From Opisthorchis felineus (lineage: Eukaryota > Platyhelminthes > Trematoda > Opisthorchiida > Opisthorchiidae): a stretch of 64,000 bases of DNA. The position numbers and the translations under genes were made by a program. The notes under the pieces were generated by a model. That model did not search any database. It was given only the letters and a program-made list of their open reading frames with translations, and was not told where the DNA came from. Each line of letters starts with the position of its first letter. Position 1 is the stretch's first letter. Below, piece by piece: positions 59,230-63,689 of the stretch. The stretch covers positions 3,098 through 67,097 of the forward strand of contig SJOL01004326.1 in the NCBI GenBank assembly GCA_004794785.1, in the 5' to 3' direction.

Positions 59230-60676
59230 AAATGAGTAGAATGTCCTTGTCTTATACACGGGATTAAACTCAAGTCCTCCAAACTAGAGGCTGACTACTA
59301 GCACACTTCATCGGCTTTGACTCAATCTCTCTTCAAACGTGAGTCTTTTTTCCACGAATCCAACATTCCATACAGAAAGCCAATGTACCTAAATATGAGT
59401 TTGACCTGTCAAATGGAACTGGATGACATGTCCGATAAATATTGTTTATCCGCTAGACTCAACGCTTCACTGATTGCCACAAACAGGTGATGGAACAGTT
59501 GGATATCTCCATACCAGTAACTTTTTTCTGAAGATCAGAAAGGTCGAATATGCATTCCCGCCTGTGCAAAAACGGGCGCCATTAAGTTGCCATGCGACTT
59601 AATAAATGGAAACACAAAACAAAATACCTGGGGTAACGTTCAAAGTTAGGGAACGCACTCAGGTGTTTACTTTAACATACAGCGCTCTATATCCAACGGT
59701 TCGCTCTATAACAACACCAACCCTAAACTAATCATGTAGTGAAGTTTAAGCTTATCTGCTACTGTTCTAAAACTAATTCTCGATACCTAATACGACCAAA
59801 TATGGTTGTGTGTGCATGAAATCATATCGTCGTTCAGCTGTACCACCCCTTCTGTGCCTAGCTGCCATGTCACATGAAAGAAGCACGAGGGCTGAGGTAG
59901 TGTCAGGTTGCCCGATCCCAGACAGGAGCAGTCAAGATGCTGAGGTTGGATTCGAACCACAGAACTGCAGGTCTGTAAGCTGGCGCCTTAACCACTGAGC
60001 TATCTCGAGCTCATTAAATCATATTAGACAGAGGGATATGTTCTCAGGAAACAATGTATTTCACTGGTTTGGTCGCTGCCTATCTGTACGCAAGGTGGTA
60101 CTTTATTGGTCAAATTGAGAAACAACATACCTAAAAGTCTGATGTGAACGTAAGTTTGTCCCTCATTACTCAAATGACACAGGTTACATTGGCCGAAAAG
60201 ACGACAGCCGAACATTGGATGGCATGGGATTGGTAACCAAGGTCATCTGGGCAGCAAGAAATAAGGACAATTCGTGAACTCAAACCTAGGTCGCATTAGG
60301 CAGGGTGGTCGTCGGACGGAAGTCACTAAACAGAGACAGCAGGGCAGTTGAGGCTGTTGTGATGCTCCAAGCTCCAAGCTCTTTAACCTACCAAGACTGT
60401 CTGTCTTAGGATCGTCATCTGAGGAGCACAATCTAATCCATGAAGTGAAAAATCACATGGAAGGGTACGAATTCGAGGCACAACTATTTCCAAAATGCTG
60501 AAAGATGGCAATGAATATTATCTGAGTCAAAGACAAAAGGTAACGGTACTTACCACCTGAGGCATAGAGCAAGCAGGCCCTGGGGAAGAAGGTTTGCTAT
60601 CCGCCTTGAACAAGTACGGCACAATCGTTACCAGCATACTTAGAAGGTGCTCAACAGCACGGCGTGTCAATAAGTT
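3410..60676 (-). CDS. HUWE1: HUWE1-type HECT E3 ubiquitin ligase, 3' portion, multi-exon
   Basis: Giant E3 that accepts ubiquitin from an E2 on a HECT cysteine and passes it to substrates; the human protein acts in nucleus and cytoplasm on targets such as p53, MCL1, MYC and histones (family knowledge). Coding exons read here on the minus strand: 60676-60554, 58122-57931, 57844-57581, 55079-54876, 49454-49035, 45265-44980, 38080-37713, 35593-35362, 35128-34944, (31304-31110 uncertain), 30617-28329, 26454-25479, 24493-24126, 21892-21553, 21305-21064, 16385-15806, 13816-13613, 10564-10248, 10132-9833, 8204-7088, 6275-6005, 5609-5504, 4983-4490, 3512-3410. Domain order UBA, WWE, acidic tract, UBM repeats, HECT is diagnostic of HUWE1. 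About 3,400 codons are present; human HUWE1 is about 4,370 residues, so the N-terminal quarter lies outside. Frames match at all joints except around 31.2 kb. Additional unseen small exons are possible. Confidence 0.95.
3513..4489 (-). other. HUWE1 last intron
   Basis: GT-AG intron of 977 bases that splits the catalytic cysteine codon after its second base. Inside, around 4,030-4,260, is an open stretch on both strands that may be repeat-derived but is not recognised. Confidence 0.8.
4490..4983 (-). CDS. HUWE1: HUWE1 exon, HECT hinge and C-lobe up to the catalytic cysteine
   Basis: 164 codons plus two bases; acceptor GGCTGTCTGTAG, donor GTAAGT. It includes [55 protein letters not shown] and [16 protein letters not shown], all HECT hallmarks. 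It stops after LPCAHT plus TG; the next exon supplies C and makes the catalytic cysteine codon TGC. Confidence 0.98.
5504..5609 (-). CDS. HUWE1: HUWE1 exon, HECT N-lobe
   Basis: One base plus 35 codons between TTTGTCTTTACAG and [24 protein letters not shown] and [11 protein letters not shown] match human DMESEDYHFYQGLVYLLE and TLGYDLTFSTE. Confidence 0.98.
6005..6275 (-). CDS. HUWE1: HUWE1 exon, HECT N-lobe
   Basis: Acceptor TTTGTTTCAACAG, donor GTAAGT, phase 1 in and 2 out. It encodes [38 protein letters not shown] and [20 protein letters not shown], nearly identical to human HUWE1. This is part of the larger HECT subdomain that contacts the E2. Confidence 0.98.
6815..6998 (-). mobile_element. 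tRNA-derived SINE, copy 1
   Basis: On the minus strand the copy begins with a tRNA-like head: TGAGATAGCTCAGTGTTTAAGG (A-box like) and, 40 bases on, GGTTCGAACCC (B box). A non-tRNA body follows, containing GGGCAACCTGGGAGTACCTCAGCCCTCGAG and ending near GGCACCGAAAGGGTGCAACAGCTA. The same head and body recur at 44.3 and 59.8 kb. It sits in the intron between the 8,204 and 6,275 exons. Confidence 0.8.
7088..8204 (-). CDS. HUWE1: HUWE1 exon, pre-HECT region and start of HECT N-lobe
   Basis: 372 codons plus one base; acceptor TTCTTTGTTCACAG, donor GTAAGT. The first part has [15 protein letters not shown] and [18 protein letters not shown], equivalent to human ELWDMLGECLKELEE and QHAVLVLQPAVEAFFLVH. 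The last hundred codons open the HECT domain: [33 protein letters not shown] and [14 protein letters not shown]. The split codon at the end joins 6,275. Confidence 0.97.
8395..9060 (-). mobile_element. Penelope-like element fragment with hammerhead remnant
   Basis: Minus strand 8,470-8,425 reads GGCATCCGAAACGTCGGGTTA, the 3' half of a Penelope-type hammerhead; the expected CUGANGA box is decayed. The segment 8,960-9,060 matches 47,160-47,260 (TACCAACTGAAACATGAGGC and neighbouring sequence), a repeat tied to another Penelope-like copy here. Confidence 0.5.
9833..10132 (-). CDS. HUWE1: HUWE1 exon, helical region
   Basis: 100 codons, phase 0-0, acceptor CACATTTTGTCGCAG, donor [26 protein letters not shown] and [20 protein letters not shown] correspond to human [20 protein letters not shown] and [20 protein letters not shown]. 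Confidence 0.9.
10248..10564 (-). CDS. HUWE1: HUWE1 exon, helical region
   Basis: Two bases plus 105 codons, acceptor TTTCGATTTCCAG, donor [26 protein letters not shown] is the counterpart of human [20 protein letters not shown]. The C-terminal part is a Thr/Ser/Gln linker. Confidence 0.9.
10565..13612 (-). other. HUWE1 intron
   Basis: About 3.05 kb between matched exon phases. Besides the Penelope-like remnant at 11.65-12.07 kb, nothing recognisable. Confidence 0.7.
11650..12070 (+). mobile_element. decayed Penelope-like element, RT end and GIY-YIG endonuclease
   Basis: Plus-strand frames give [13 protein letters not shown], like the LPFKGD motif at the end of Penelope RT, then [16 protein letters not shown], a corrupted form of the GIY-YIG motif (CxCGxxYIGRT). 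At least two frameshifts separate the parts. Located in the 10,565-13,612 intron. Confidence 0.65.
13613..13816 (-). CDS. HUWE1: HUWE1 exon, short linker
   Basis: Two bases, 67 codons, one base; weak acceptor CACATAAAATAG, donor [20 protein letters not shown] parallels human DFWDLLVKLDNMN, followed by a Ser/Arg/His-rich low-complexity stretch. Phases match both neighbours, which is the main support for the borders. Confidence 0.82.
14725..14830 (+). repeat. weak tRNA-like sequence
   Basis: GGAGGCCGAGTGGATAAGC resembles the 5' end and D arm of tRNA-Ser/Leu, and CATTCGAACTG is a poor B box. It does not fold as a complete tRNA by eye; possibly a decayed SINE head. Confidence 0.25.
14960..15085 (+). 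mobile_element. truncated copy of the 46.9 kb Penelope-associated repeat
   Basis: CATGAAGGAAACTACTCATA with the following GGGTCGCTGAAAACTATTCGAC and CCACGAG is a diverged match to 46,913-46,963, up to the point where the hammerhead core would begin; there the copy diverges. Part of the same family as the 19.7, 25.2 and 47 kb pieces. Confidence 0.55.
15806..16385 (-). CDS. HUWE1: HUWE1 exon, helical region between UBM and HECT
   Basis: 193 codons plus one base, acceptor TTATTCACATTTCAG, donor GTAAGC. It begins [20 protein letters not shown] and contains [12 protein letters not shown] and [19 protein letters not shown], all strongly similar to human ([39 protein letters not shown]). A Ser/Pro/Glu-rich linker lies between these blocks. 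Confidence 0.95.
17355..17410 (-). ncRNA. hammerhead ribozyme-like motif, core mutated
   Basis: Minus strand 17,401-17,369 reads CTGACAA, then a perfect 6-bp hairpin GCTTTT/AAAAGC with loop GTGTC, then GAAACGTT. This is the hammerhead order CUGANGA - stem II - GAAA - short stem III. The invariant G8 is A here and stem I pairs poorly, so it is probably inactive. It lies 3' of the GIY-YIG reading frame of the same element. Confidence 0.55.
17862..18188 (-). mobile_element. Penelope-like element GIY-YIG endonuclease reading frame
   Basis: 108-codon open frame. It contains [20 protein letters not shown], the GIY-YIG core with the CxxC typical of Penelope-like elements, then [14 protein letters not shown] and [20 protein letters not shown] (the H..xTGH motif) and [16 protein letters not shown]. 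The reverse transcriptase part is missing upstream. Endonuclease function is known for the family; this copy is partial and embedded in the 16.4-21.1 kb intron. Confidence 0.88.
18383..18420. repeat. short imperfect inverted repeat
   Basis: ATCAGCTGAGATTCAGTGA (18,383-18,401), a two-base spacer TG, and TCACTGATTCAGCTGAT (18,404-18,420) pair as a hairpin with a small indel. It lies 195 bases beyond the Penelope-like GIY-YIG frame; it may mark an element end. Confidence 0.6.
19700..19830 (-). mobile_element. decayed copy of the Penelope-associated hammerhead repeat
   Basis: The stretch follows 46,960-47,070 in order: hammerhead half (minus: CTTCAATAAGGGTGAAACTGG), then CCCGTCAACCTAATATTCTACT, then AATTGGCGAAAAACACTCATTTG. 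The CUGANGA box is lost. Confidence 0.6.
21064..21305 (-). CDS. HUWE1: HUWE1 exon without internal start codon
   Basis: Two bases plus 80 codons between CTTTCATTCAG and AAGAAA/GTGAGT. It was found by reading across splice sites. The sequence [19 protein letters not shown] matches human [20 protein letters not shown]. It ends in KK and continues VLRNLSCH in the next exon, as in human [12 protein letters not shown]. The following intron is 4,678 bases. Confidence 0.93.
21553..21892 (-). CDS. HUWE1: HUWE1 exon, third UBM repeat
   Basis: Starts [12 protein letters not shown] in phase 0 and ends phase 1 at GTGAGT. It carries [20 protein letters not shown] and [18 protein letters not shown], the counterpart of human [20 protein letters not shown] and LPADIAAEAQRLRRE. 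An Ala/Thr-rich spacer separates it from the previous motif. Confidence 0.97.
21893..24125 (-). other. HUWE1 intron
   Basis: 2.2 kb between the UBM exons. It holds a short TATC microsatellite at 22,041-22,062; otherwise no recognisable feature. Confidence 0.7.
24126..24493 (-). CDS. HUWE1: HUWE1 exon, first ubiquitin-binding motifs (UBM)
   Basis: Two bases plus 122 codons, acceptor TTCTTTTTTTGCAG, donor GTATGT. It contains the UBM-like signatures [19 protein letters not shown] and [14 protein letters not shown], almost as in human (GVDPSFLAALPDDIRREVL; FLAALPPAIQEEV). UBM helices bind ubiquitin through a Leu-Pro pair. The last residues run into the next exon (EE then VLLQF). Confidence 0.97.
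25120..25260 (+). mobile_element. short remnant of the 47 kb inverted-repeat family
   Basis: CAACTGAGCTTTCACGGGAGACTCAAACGAATCTCTCG at 25,203-25,240 contains a close match to part of the arm at 47,090-47,117 (TTCACGGGAGACTCAAGTGAGTCTCTCG). Single arm only. Confidence 0.45.
25479..26454 (-). CDS. HUWE1: HUWE1 exon, disordered region with Arg-rich helix
   Basis: 325 codons plus one base; acceptor TTTTTTGTCCTCTGTAG, donor GTACGT. Mostly Pro/Ser/Thr/Ala-rich and probably disordered. It contains [20 protein letters not shown], which matches in place the human helix [20 protein letters not shown]. The phase-1 end joins the next exon correctly. Confidence 0.9.
27180..27400 (+). mobile_element. possible GIY-YIG remnant of a Penelope-like element
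   Basis: Plus frame [18 protein letters not shown] is similar to the YIGRTTRNLRxRIxEH block of Penelope-like endonucleases. No other motif is preserved, so this is tentative. Confidence 0.3.
28329..30617 (-). CDS. HUWE1: HUWE1 large exon with acidic Asp/Glu tract
   Basis: 763 codons without interruption, phase 0-0. The acceptor is preceded by a TTAC-repeat pyrimidine tract and the donor is GTAAGC. The N-terminal third is helical ([39 protein letters not shown]), equivalent to human ILRLLAELVRSYVGIATLI and LKPLETLSRIVNQPS. The middle holds a dense Asp/Glu run around 29,340-29,140 coded by GAT/GAC/GAA/GAG repeats. The last third is Gly/Asn/Ser-rich. In human HUWE1 the acidic region lies at the same place between these helices and the UBM repeats. 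Confidence 0.93.
31110..31304 (-). CDS. HUWE1: possible HUWE1 exon, boundaries uncertain
   Basis: An open frame encoding [20 protein letters not shown] sits where human HUWE1 has [22 protein letters not shown]. Candidate acceptor TTCTACAG and donor CACAG/GTCTGA both give phase 1, whereas the neighbouring exons end and begin in phase 0. Either the borders differ, another short exon exists, or this segment is an alternative exon or chance similarity. The open frame extends to 31,048. Confidence 0.45.
31305..34943 (-). other. HUWE1 intron with a run of unidentified minus-strand open frames
   Basis: Overlapping or adjacent minus-strand open frames cover 33,992-33,705, 33,735-33,541, 33,259-32,972, 32,939-32,712, 32,653-32,231 and 32,294-31,923. 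Some joins could be splice sites (for example AATT/GTTAGT near 33,541 and TTTTAG/AT near 33,227, which agree in phase). No known domain is recognised. A nested gene, a decayed element or chance are all possible. Confidence 0.25.
31362..31388. repeat. TA microsatellite
   Basis: Uninterrupted TA dinucleotide run of about 27 bases, 58 bases upstream (transcript sense) of the uncertain 31.3 kb exon. Confidence 0.95.
34944..35128 (-). CDS. HUWE1: HUWE1 exon, linker segment
   Basis: Two bases plus 61 codons, acceptor TTTGTTCTTCAG, donor GTTTGT. It encodes [20 protein letters not shown] and [18 protein letters not shown], parallel to human [26 protein letters not shown]. The phase joins the previous exon cleanly and ends in phase 0. 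Confidence 0.85.
35293..35337. repeat. TA microsatellite
   Basis: About 45 bases of pure TA/AT, beginning 24 bases after the donor of the 35,593-35,362 exon. Confidence 0.95.
35362..35593 (-). CDS. HUWE1: HUWE1 exon, armadillo-like helices
   Basis: Starts [19 protein letters not shown] in phase 0 after CTTTCTTTGTCAG, the counterpart of human HIIEDPCTLRHTMEKVVRS. It ends phase 1 at GTGAGT after [15 protein letters not shown]. The open frame continues upstream of the acceptor but the preceding exon already supplies the matching sequence. A TA microsatellite begins 24 bases beyond the donor. Confidence 0.9.
35594..37712 (-). other. HUWE1 intron
   Basis: 2.1 kb. Open frames at 36,442-36,167 and 36,047-35,850 (minus) are short and not splice-supported. 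A local duplication of AAAGAATGCT appears at 36,252-36,292. No gene seen. Confidence 0.6.
37713..38080 (-). CDS. HUWE1: HUWE1 exon, armadillo-like helices after WWE
   Basis: Two bases complete the preceding split codon, then 122 codons, ending phase 0 at donor GTTTGT. The pyrimidine tract is ATCAATTTTTTTGGACAG. It encodes [19 protein letters not shown] and [17 protein letters not shown], equivalent to human VDPDTLHATLRLCLRLTRD and KSTRMILNLTQSSGF. Confidence 0.9.
39100..42350 (+). mobile_element. decayed APE-type non-LTR retrotransposon (RTE-like)
   Basis: Plus-strand frames, broken by many shifts, give in order: endonuclease N-terminus [20 protein letters not shown] (39,560-39,640), the endonuclease motif IQLLGDFNV (about 39,925), RT fingers [18 protein letters not shown] (about 40,925-40,985) and [12 protein letters not shown] (41,038), the RT catalytic block [11 protein letters not shown] (41,555) with [11 protein letters not shown], and a C-terminal tail [19 protein letters not shown] (42,263). 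The order and motifs are those of trematode elements often annotated as craniofacial development protein 2-like. The 5' border is vague. Inserted in the 38,081-44,979 intron, opposite to HUWE1. Confidence 0.85.
40739..40773. repeat. TA microsatellite inside the non-LTR element
   Basis: About 35 bases of TA, interrupting the element between its endonuclease and reverse transcriptase parts. Confidence 0.95.
42351..43740. other. unassigned G+C-richer intronic stretch
   Basis: Downstream of the non-LTR element within the same intron. Two overlapping plus-strand open frames (43,025-43,378 and 43,240-43,530) are present but match no family I recognise; probably repeat-derived. Confidence 0.25.
43845..43960 (+). 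repeat. possible tRNA-like SINE head
   Basis: AGTAGCTCAGGGTTAAGGCGCG resembles an A box in the plus orientation and GGTTTGCGAAACG a poor B box about 35 bases later. No body similar to the other SINE copies is seen. Confidence 0.3.
44239..44285. repeat. ATA trinucleotide repeat at SINE tail
   Basis: About 15 copies of ATA/TAA directly abutting the 3' end (minus sense) of the SINE at 44,286, consistent with a (TTA)n SINE tail. Confidence 0.9.
44286..44466 (-). mobile_element. tRNA-derived SINE, copy 2
   Basis: Minus-strand head GCCTAGATGGCTCAGTAGTTAGGGCGCG (A box) and GGGGTTCGACC (B box), then the body with GGGCAACTTGGGAGTATCCCAGCC and the end AGGCACCAAAAGGGTGCTACAGC. Same organisation as copies at 6.9 and 59.9 kb. 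Confidence 0.85.
44980..45265 (-). CDS. HUWE1: HUWE1 exon, WWE domain
   Basis: Starts phase 0 ([10 protein letters not shown]) after a strong pyrimidine tract TTTTTATTCCCTCCTTCAAG and ends phase 1 at GTAAGT. The WWE core is clear: [16 protein letters not shown], then [12 protein letters not shown] and [15 protein letters not shown], matching human NNWRWFDDRSGRWCSY and RRRYTVQFTTMVQVN. WWE folds bind poly(ADP-ribose) units in other E3s. An upstream AG at 45,312 gives an open frame but the wrong phase, so the start at 45,265 is preferred. Confidence 0.95.
45600..46300. other. pyrimidine-rich (plus strand) block
   Basis: Plus strand is visibly rich in C and T and poor in G over about 700 bases, beginning after the WWE exon acceptor. 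It therefore gives purine-rich intronic RNA from the HUWE1 strand. No coding or repeat family recognised. Confidence 0.5.
46308..46334. repeat. interrupted TA microsatellite
   Basis: TA run of about 27 bases with one G interruption. Confidence 0.9.
46955..46997 (-). ncRNA. hammerhead ribozyme, type I, apparently intact core
   Basis: Minus strand: stem I strand GCCTAC (46,997-46,992), CTGACGA (46,991-46,985), stem II GCCT/GGGC closing loop CAAGAA (46,984-46,971), GAAA (46,970-46,967), a two-base-pair stem III with CG loop, C17 at 46,961, and the second stem I strand GTGGGC (46,960-46,955). Stem I forms six pairs including one U-G. All conserved core positions fit CUGANGA...GAAA...UH. Self-cleavage after C17 is predicted, not shown. 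Confidence 0.75.
47065..47293. repeat. perfect 74-base inverted repeat, 81-base spacer
   Basis: Arm 47,065-47,138 is the exact reverse complement of 47,220-47,293 as far as I can read it. Similarity continues imperfectly outside (TCGAA at 47,054-47,058 pairs with TCGAA at 47,302-47,306). The spacer holds TGAAACATGAGGCGGCC, also present near 9,000. The arms would form a long hairpin in RNA or single-stranded DNA. Confidence 0.9.
48753..48782. repeat. TA microsatellite
   Basis: About 30 bases of TA in the intron before the 49,454-49,035 exon's downstream neighbour. Confidence 0.95.
49035..49454 (-). CDS. HUWE1: HUWE1 exon, helical region before WWE
   Basis: 140 codons, phase 0-0. The acceptor tract is TTTGCTTTTTGTATCAG and the donor GTAAGT. 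It begins [12 protein letters not shown] and ends [11 protein letters not shown], which parallels the human stretch ending LLLIDFYEKTAIS directly before the WWE domain. The middle ([18 protein letters not shown] and LPHLLITWV) corresponds to the human LLLTLLFEELKLPCAWVV region. Confidence 0.88.
51152..51182. repeat. CTTAG pentanucleotide repeat
   Basis: Six consecutive copies of CTTAG (51,152-51,181) in the 49.5-54.9 kb intron. Confidence 0.95.
51435..52760 (+). mobile_element. decayed non-LTR retrotransposon, RT end and C-terminal domain
   Basis: Plus frames give, with shifts: [20 protein letters not shown] and a corrupted ADD block ([11 protein letters not shown], normally YADD), [16 protein letters not shown], then [32 protein letters not shown], and [11 protein letters not shown]. 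These match the common trematode LINE protein (YGCETWPLRTAELRRLQVFD, RIARVGWCRRI, KLRWLGHVLRM). The YADD aspartates are damaged. The 3' end is around 52,740 (ATTTCTTCACAATAAGGCC). The insertion is opposite to HUWE1. Confidence 0.85.
52980..54700. other. intronic stretch with open frames on both strands
   Basis: Open frames at 54,150-54,626 (plus, 158 codons) and 53,758-53,438 (minus) have no recognised domain or splice-supported extension. Frames of this length are expected by chance in a 64-kb window. No feature is assigned. Confidence 0.2.
54876..55079 (-). CDS. HUWE1: HUWE1 exon, helical region after UBA
   Basis: 68 codons, phase 0-0, acceptor TATGCTTTCAG, donor GTAAGT. It encodes a proline-containing linker, then [20 protein letters not shown], matching in position the human segment around LLDELPDTVYRVCDLI. 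No enzymatic motif is expected in this part of the protein. Confidence 0.85.
55080..57580 (-). other. HUWE1 intron
   Basis: 2.5 kb between the UBA exon and the next helical exon. No UIM-like exon, repeat family or RNA gene was recognised here. Confidence 0.6.
57581..57844 (-). CDS. HUWE1: HUWE1 exon, second half of UBA domain and low-complexity linker
   Basis: 88 codons, phase 0-0. It opens with [15 protein letters not shown], the third UBA helix (human counterpart: MEQATEYLLTHPP), followed by a Ser/Ala/Thr-rich linker. The UIM that follows the UBA in human HUWE1 is not recognisable here. The acceptor is CATCTTCAG. The donor GTAATC at 57,580 is chosen because it keeps phase 0 with the next exon; the exact end is less sure than the start. 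Confidence 0.85.
57931..58122 (-). CDS. HUWE1: HUWE1 exon, first half of UBA domain
   Basis: 64 codons, phase 0-0, acceptor CGCTTTATCAG, donor GTTAGT. After an acidic/serine linker it encodes [17 protein letters not shown], the first two helices of a UBA fold with the signature MGF loop (human: LMDMGFTREHAMEALL). UBA domains bind ubiquitin. The domain is cut by an 86-base intron and resumes at 57,844. Confidence 0.9.
59184..59229. repeat. ATA trinucleotide repeat
   Basis: About 15 copies of ATA/TAA with one ATT interruption, in the 58.1-60.6 kb intron. Confidence 0.9.
59831..60011 (-). mobile_element. tRNA-derived SINE, copy 3
   Basis: Minus-strand head GAGATAGCTCAGTGGTTAAGGCGCCAG (A box) and GTGGTTCGAATCC (B box), then a body with GGGCAACCTGACACTACCTCAGCC and end AGGCACAGAAGGGGTGGTACAGC. 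This copy has the best-preserved A box of the family. Confidence 0.88.
60554..60676 (-). CDS. HUWE1: HUWE1 exon, helical-repeat segment upstream of UBA
   Basis: 41 codons, phase 0 at both ends. The acceptor has a long pyrimidine tract ending TTGTTCCAG and the donor is GTAAGT. The amphipathic stretch [20 protein letters not shown] resembles the human segment just before the UBA domain (a run with NRKPL and MAESMLAILCHIL). Assignment rests on position, phase and moderate similarity. This is the most 5' exon seen; the next upstream exon should lie beyond 64,000. Confidence 0.7.
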
Positions 60677-62090
60677 CTGGAACAAGAAAGTAAATACTTA
60701 GGTTGAACGACCATATTGGTTCAAGAGGGTTCAAGGGAATATACTACACTCGGACAACGAAACAAACCAGTCGAAGAAACCACTTTATGCAGAATAAGCT
60801 CTTGACCAAGAATGAATCCTTGTTATTTTGGATGTGTACCCTACATAGGGAGGGATCAGTCCAAAACGTTTCCACTTCGGTTGCATTTATTAGTTTCCAA
60901 TTAATGCGCTGAATGTTGCCAAACACCCTGAGAAAGCTAATCAATACCTCTTTGACTGAAGCCGTGAAACATTCTGCAGTATTCGGTGACATCATAGTTT
61001 ACACCTTGGCATGGAACCCAGGAAAGACTATTCGATATTTTAACATGTGGGCAAAGAAGAAAACAGAAAAAGTCCCTGAAAGTAGTAGAGATACGGACAC
61101 TATCTAGTGTAATAATGGCATGAACAGCGGTTTCATAATAAAGCGCCGAGAGACAAACCCTCGCAGGAAGATTCGATCCCGGAGGAAGAACTCTTTGTAA
61201 GGCCTCTGTAACTTTGTGGATCTAAATAGTGAGACAAATGACACAACTGGCAAGTGATAATCTAAAGAAACTAAACCAATCCTTTTTCGGACAGAAGCTA
61301 GGGAAGGAACCTCAGCAATTCTATGCAAATCACCAAAACAGGCGCGTCCACTAGTTGATGAAAATACCACTGGTATCGCACTTTGAGGAAGCTAACAAGG
61401 TGAACTATGCTCACTCCAAACCTCATTTCTGCTTATATACGCAAGCCAGGTGTGAACTACGACGACCTGAGACTTCATCTTATTACCTTTCCCCTTTCTC
61501 ACCTTGTTCAAAACAAAGCAGTTGTACAACCCCTAAAATGCCATCCCATGCGAGATGGTTGGTCTCTATGGATAAGACAATAAGAGTAGACGACTCAAGA
61601 ACACGGGATAACTGCACTAAAAATAGGTCAATAAAAAACTGAACAGAAATCGTCAATGGTGAACAGAACAATCGCTGCGGTGAAAGCGTAGTATGAACGA
61701 AAAAACTGTGAAGTGTAATTATCCCGAATGGTGAGAGTGCTACTAAACGTTCGCAATAAATTCATTGTCGGAAGGGGGCGACCAAGGTGATCTATAGGGA
61801 GATTTCACAATACATACCATGTTACCTGACGGACTCGTGTAGGATCGTACCAACGACCAACATCATGCGCTTAAAGTAGAATGGGCGAATGCTAAAGCCC
61901 CTAGATACATAAGCCCTTGGCTTTAAAACAACGGCGAGGGAACCAAATATGCTGTAGCACATATACCGGGCAAAAATTACGGACAAATCCTGTCTTGTCT
62001 CCCACTGTTTCATTGAGTCAGCTGTGAGATACGCGTAAGGACCTCGTTGTACAGGTTAAAGGAAGTACTAGTTGTAAGACATGGTTGTGG
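60677..62090 (-). other. HUWE1 upstream intron, proximal part
   Basis: Intronic sequence 5' of the first exon seen. An 83-codon minus frame at 60,995-60,744 and an 88-codon one at 61,370-61,104 show no splice-consistent match to HUWE1. Nothing else recognised. Confidence 0.4.
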
Positions 62091-62094
62091 GGCA

Positions 62095-62290
62095 AGAATG
62101 TGACACGTTGACCAGCCTCAATAATTTCAGAGATTACAGGACTTGTCAGGACACAACGACGCATCTCTAGCTTACTACGCACTGATGATGTTACTTCGAT
62201 TGGTGACGAAACGTTCGCAACCAATTTGCCCAGCATGACGAACAAAACACCAGCTATCCACACATGCCGAGTTATCAACAGTCCACTTAA
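62095..62290 (+). mobile_element. Penelope-like terminal fragment
   Basis: Carries a second hammerhead-type motif and the following GTTCGCAACCAATTTGCCCAGC segment. No protein-coding part preserved. Confidence 0.5.
62176..62218 (+). ncRNA. hammerhead ribozyme-like motif
   Basis: CTGATGA (62,182-62,188), then GTTAC/GTGAC forming a 5-bp stem II with one U-G pair after an extra U, then GAAACGTT (62,208-62,215). Core boxes are intact. Stem I pairs poorly by eye and the unpaired U after CUGAUGA is unusual, so activity is doubtful for a monomer; Penelope hammerheads with tiny stem III are thought to work as dimers. Confidence 0.5.
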
Positions 62291-63689
62291 TAGAAAACTC
62301 AACACTGTTCTAGTACGTATCCACCCTCACAAAATATTGCAATCCAGAGGACGACCTCTGGCGATAAATCAAGCTCAACCCAGTTACCAGATATAAGATC
62401 ATCCTTAAGCATTACACACGCATTGAAAAATGATCGATTTTATCCGCCTGGGCAACATTCGCGTGTTACAATCAGCTGAGATGAAAATTACACGTTAAAA
62501 GGCATGTAAGAGTTCGGAGATTATGGGCTAGTTTGCTGTATGTAAAAAAGCTCGCTCAGTAGAACGTTTGTGAACATAAAGAAACATGACGTTATCTGCT
62601 CCAGGATTATGCGCACTTCTCTGGACTTTCGATAATAAAAGTCAATGACGGCACCAGTAGGCAAGATTAATTCGTTGGAACAGTCACGTAAGATGTGAAT
62701 GTCTCGTTAAGAACGCCTGAACTATTGACCGACTGAAAAACCAGCGGCCACAAGTAAACAGCCGTGCGCAACATACGACCACATGTATTGAAAGGTACAA
62801 TGCAACAATGCACTGATACAATCGGCAAACACTGTAAGGGCCGTAACCCAGACATTCGAGGCCCCAGCTGACCGCATTTGACACGAAATTGCGTTTTAGA
62901 TAGACGGCAAACGTGAAACGAGCCGTGGGGATTACAAGCAGAAAGAACTAGAAAGTGGTGGAGGGAATCACCCAGCATTTCACATCCGCCCTCATGGGAC
63001 ATAAATTGGCCACACTCTCTTGGTGAGTATAAAGTTTCGTGGATAATGAAACACATAGTTGGTATAGTCGTCTTCCATTCCCGTTCCCGAAAACAGCACT
63101 CCCGACTCATTCCCCAGTGAATGTATGCGCTAGCCAGACTAAAGAATTCCCGAGTACTATGACTTATGGGTGACCACTCGACACTAGATCAACAAACGAT
63201 CAAACTGGTCAACAGTTTCTTATGTGGCTGATTAGATAGTGAGCATGATCAGTTGTGCGGCATTAAAACACCGGGAAAAGTGCGTAGGGTCTCAGAATTC
63301 ACAGCCTCTGAAATCTGTCATTTTTAAATGAAATGACTGAGTGAACACGCTGCTTGTAGGGAGGGTATGTCATGCAACACTTTCACCAGACTATCAATCA
63401 AGCCCGTTTCATTTTAACTGCCCAAAGCAAAAGATTTGTCCAGGTAGTTAGCTCGACGACATGAGCTGTCCAAGGTAAATTCATGCAGGAAGGGAATGCA
63501 TATGGTTTGGCACCGCGTTTCTATTCTTGTCACGCGTGCTCACCAATTGTGACAGGCAAGCGCCAGAAATGGTGAGCCCCGTTCATAAAGCACTCTTCCA
63601 GTAACAACGGCCTCCAAGAATATCAAAACCCGACGTGTACATTCTGAATGCACACCCAAAGCTTCGAAGCCAAACCTACTTGGAGAATT

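Noticed and set aside
62667..63110. 147-codon minus frame as an upstream HUWE1 exon
   Set aside because: No similarity to the expected HUWE1 segment and no clear flanking splice signals; length is within chance expectation.
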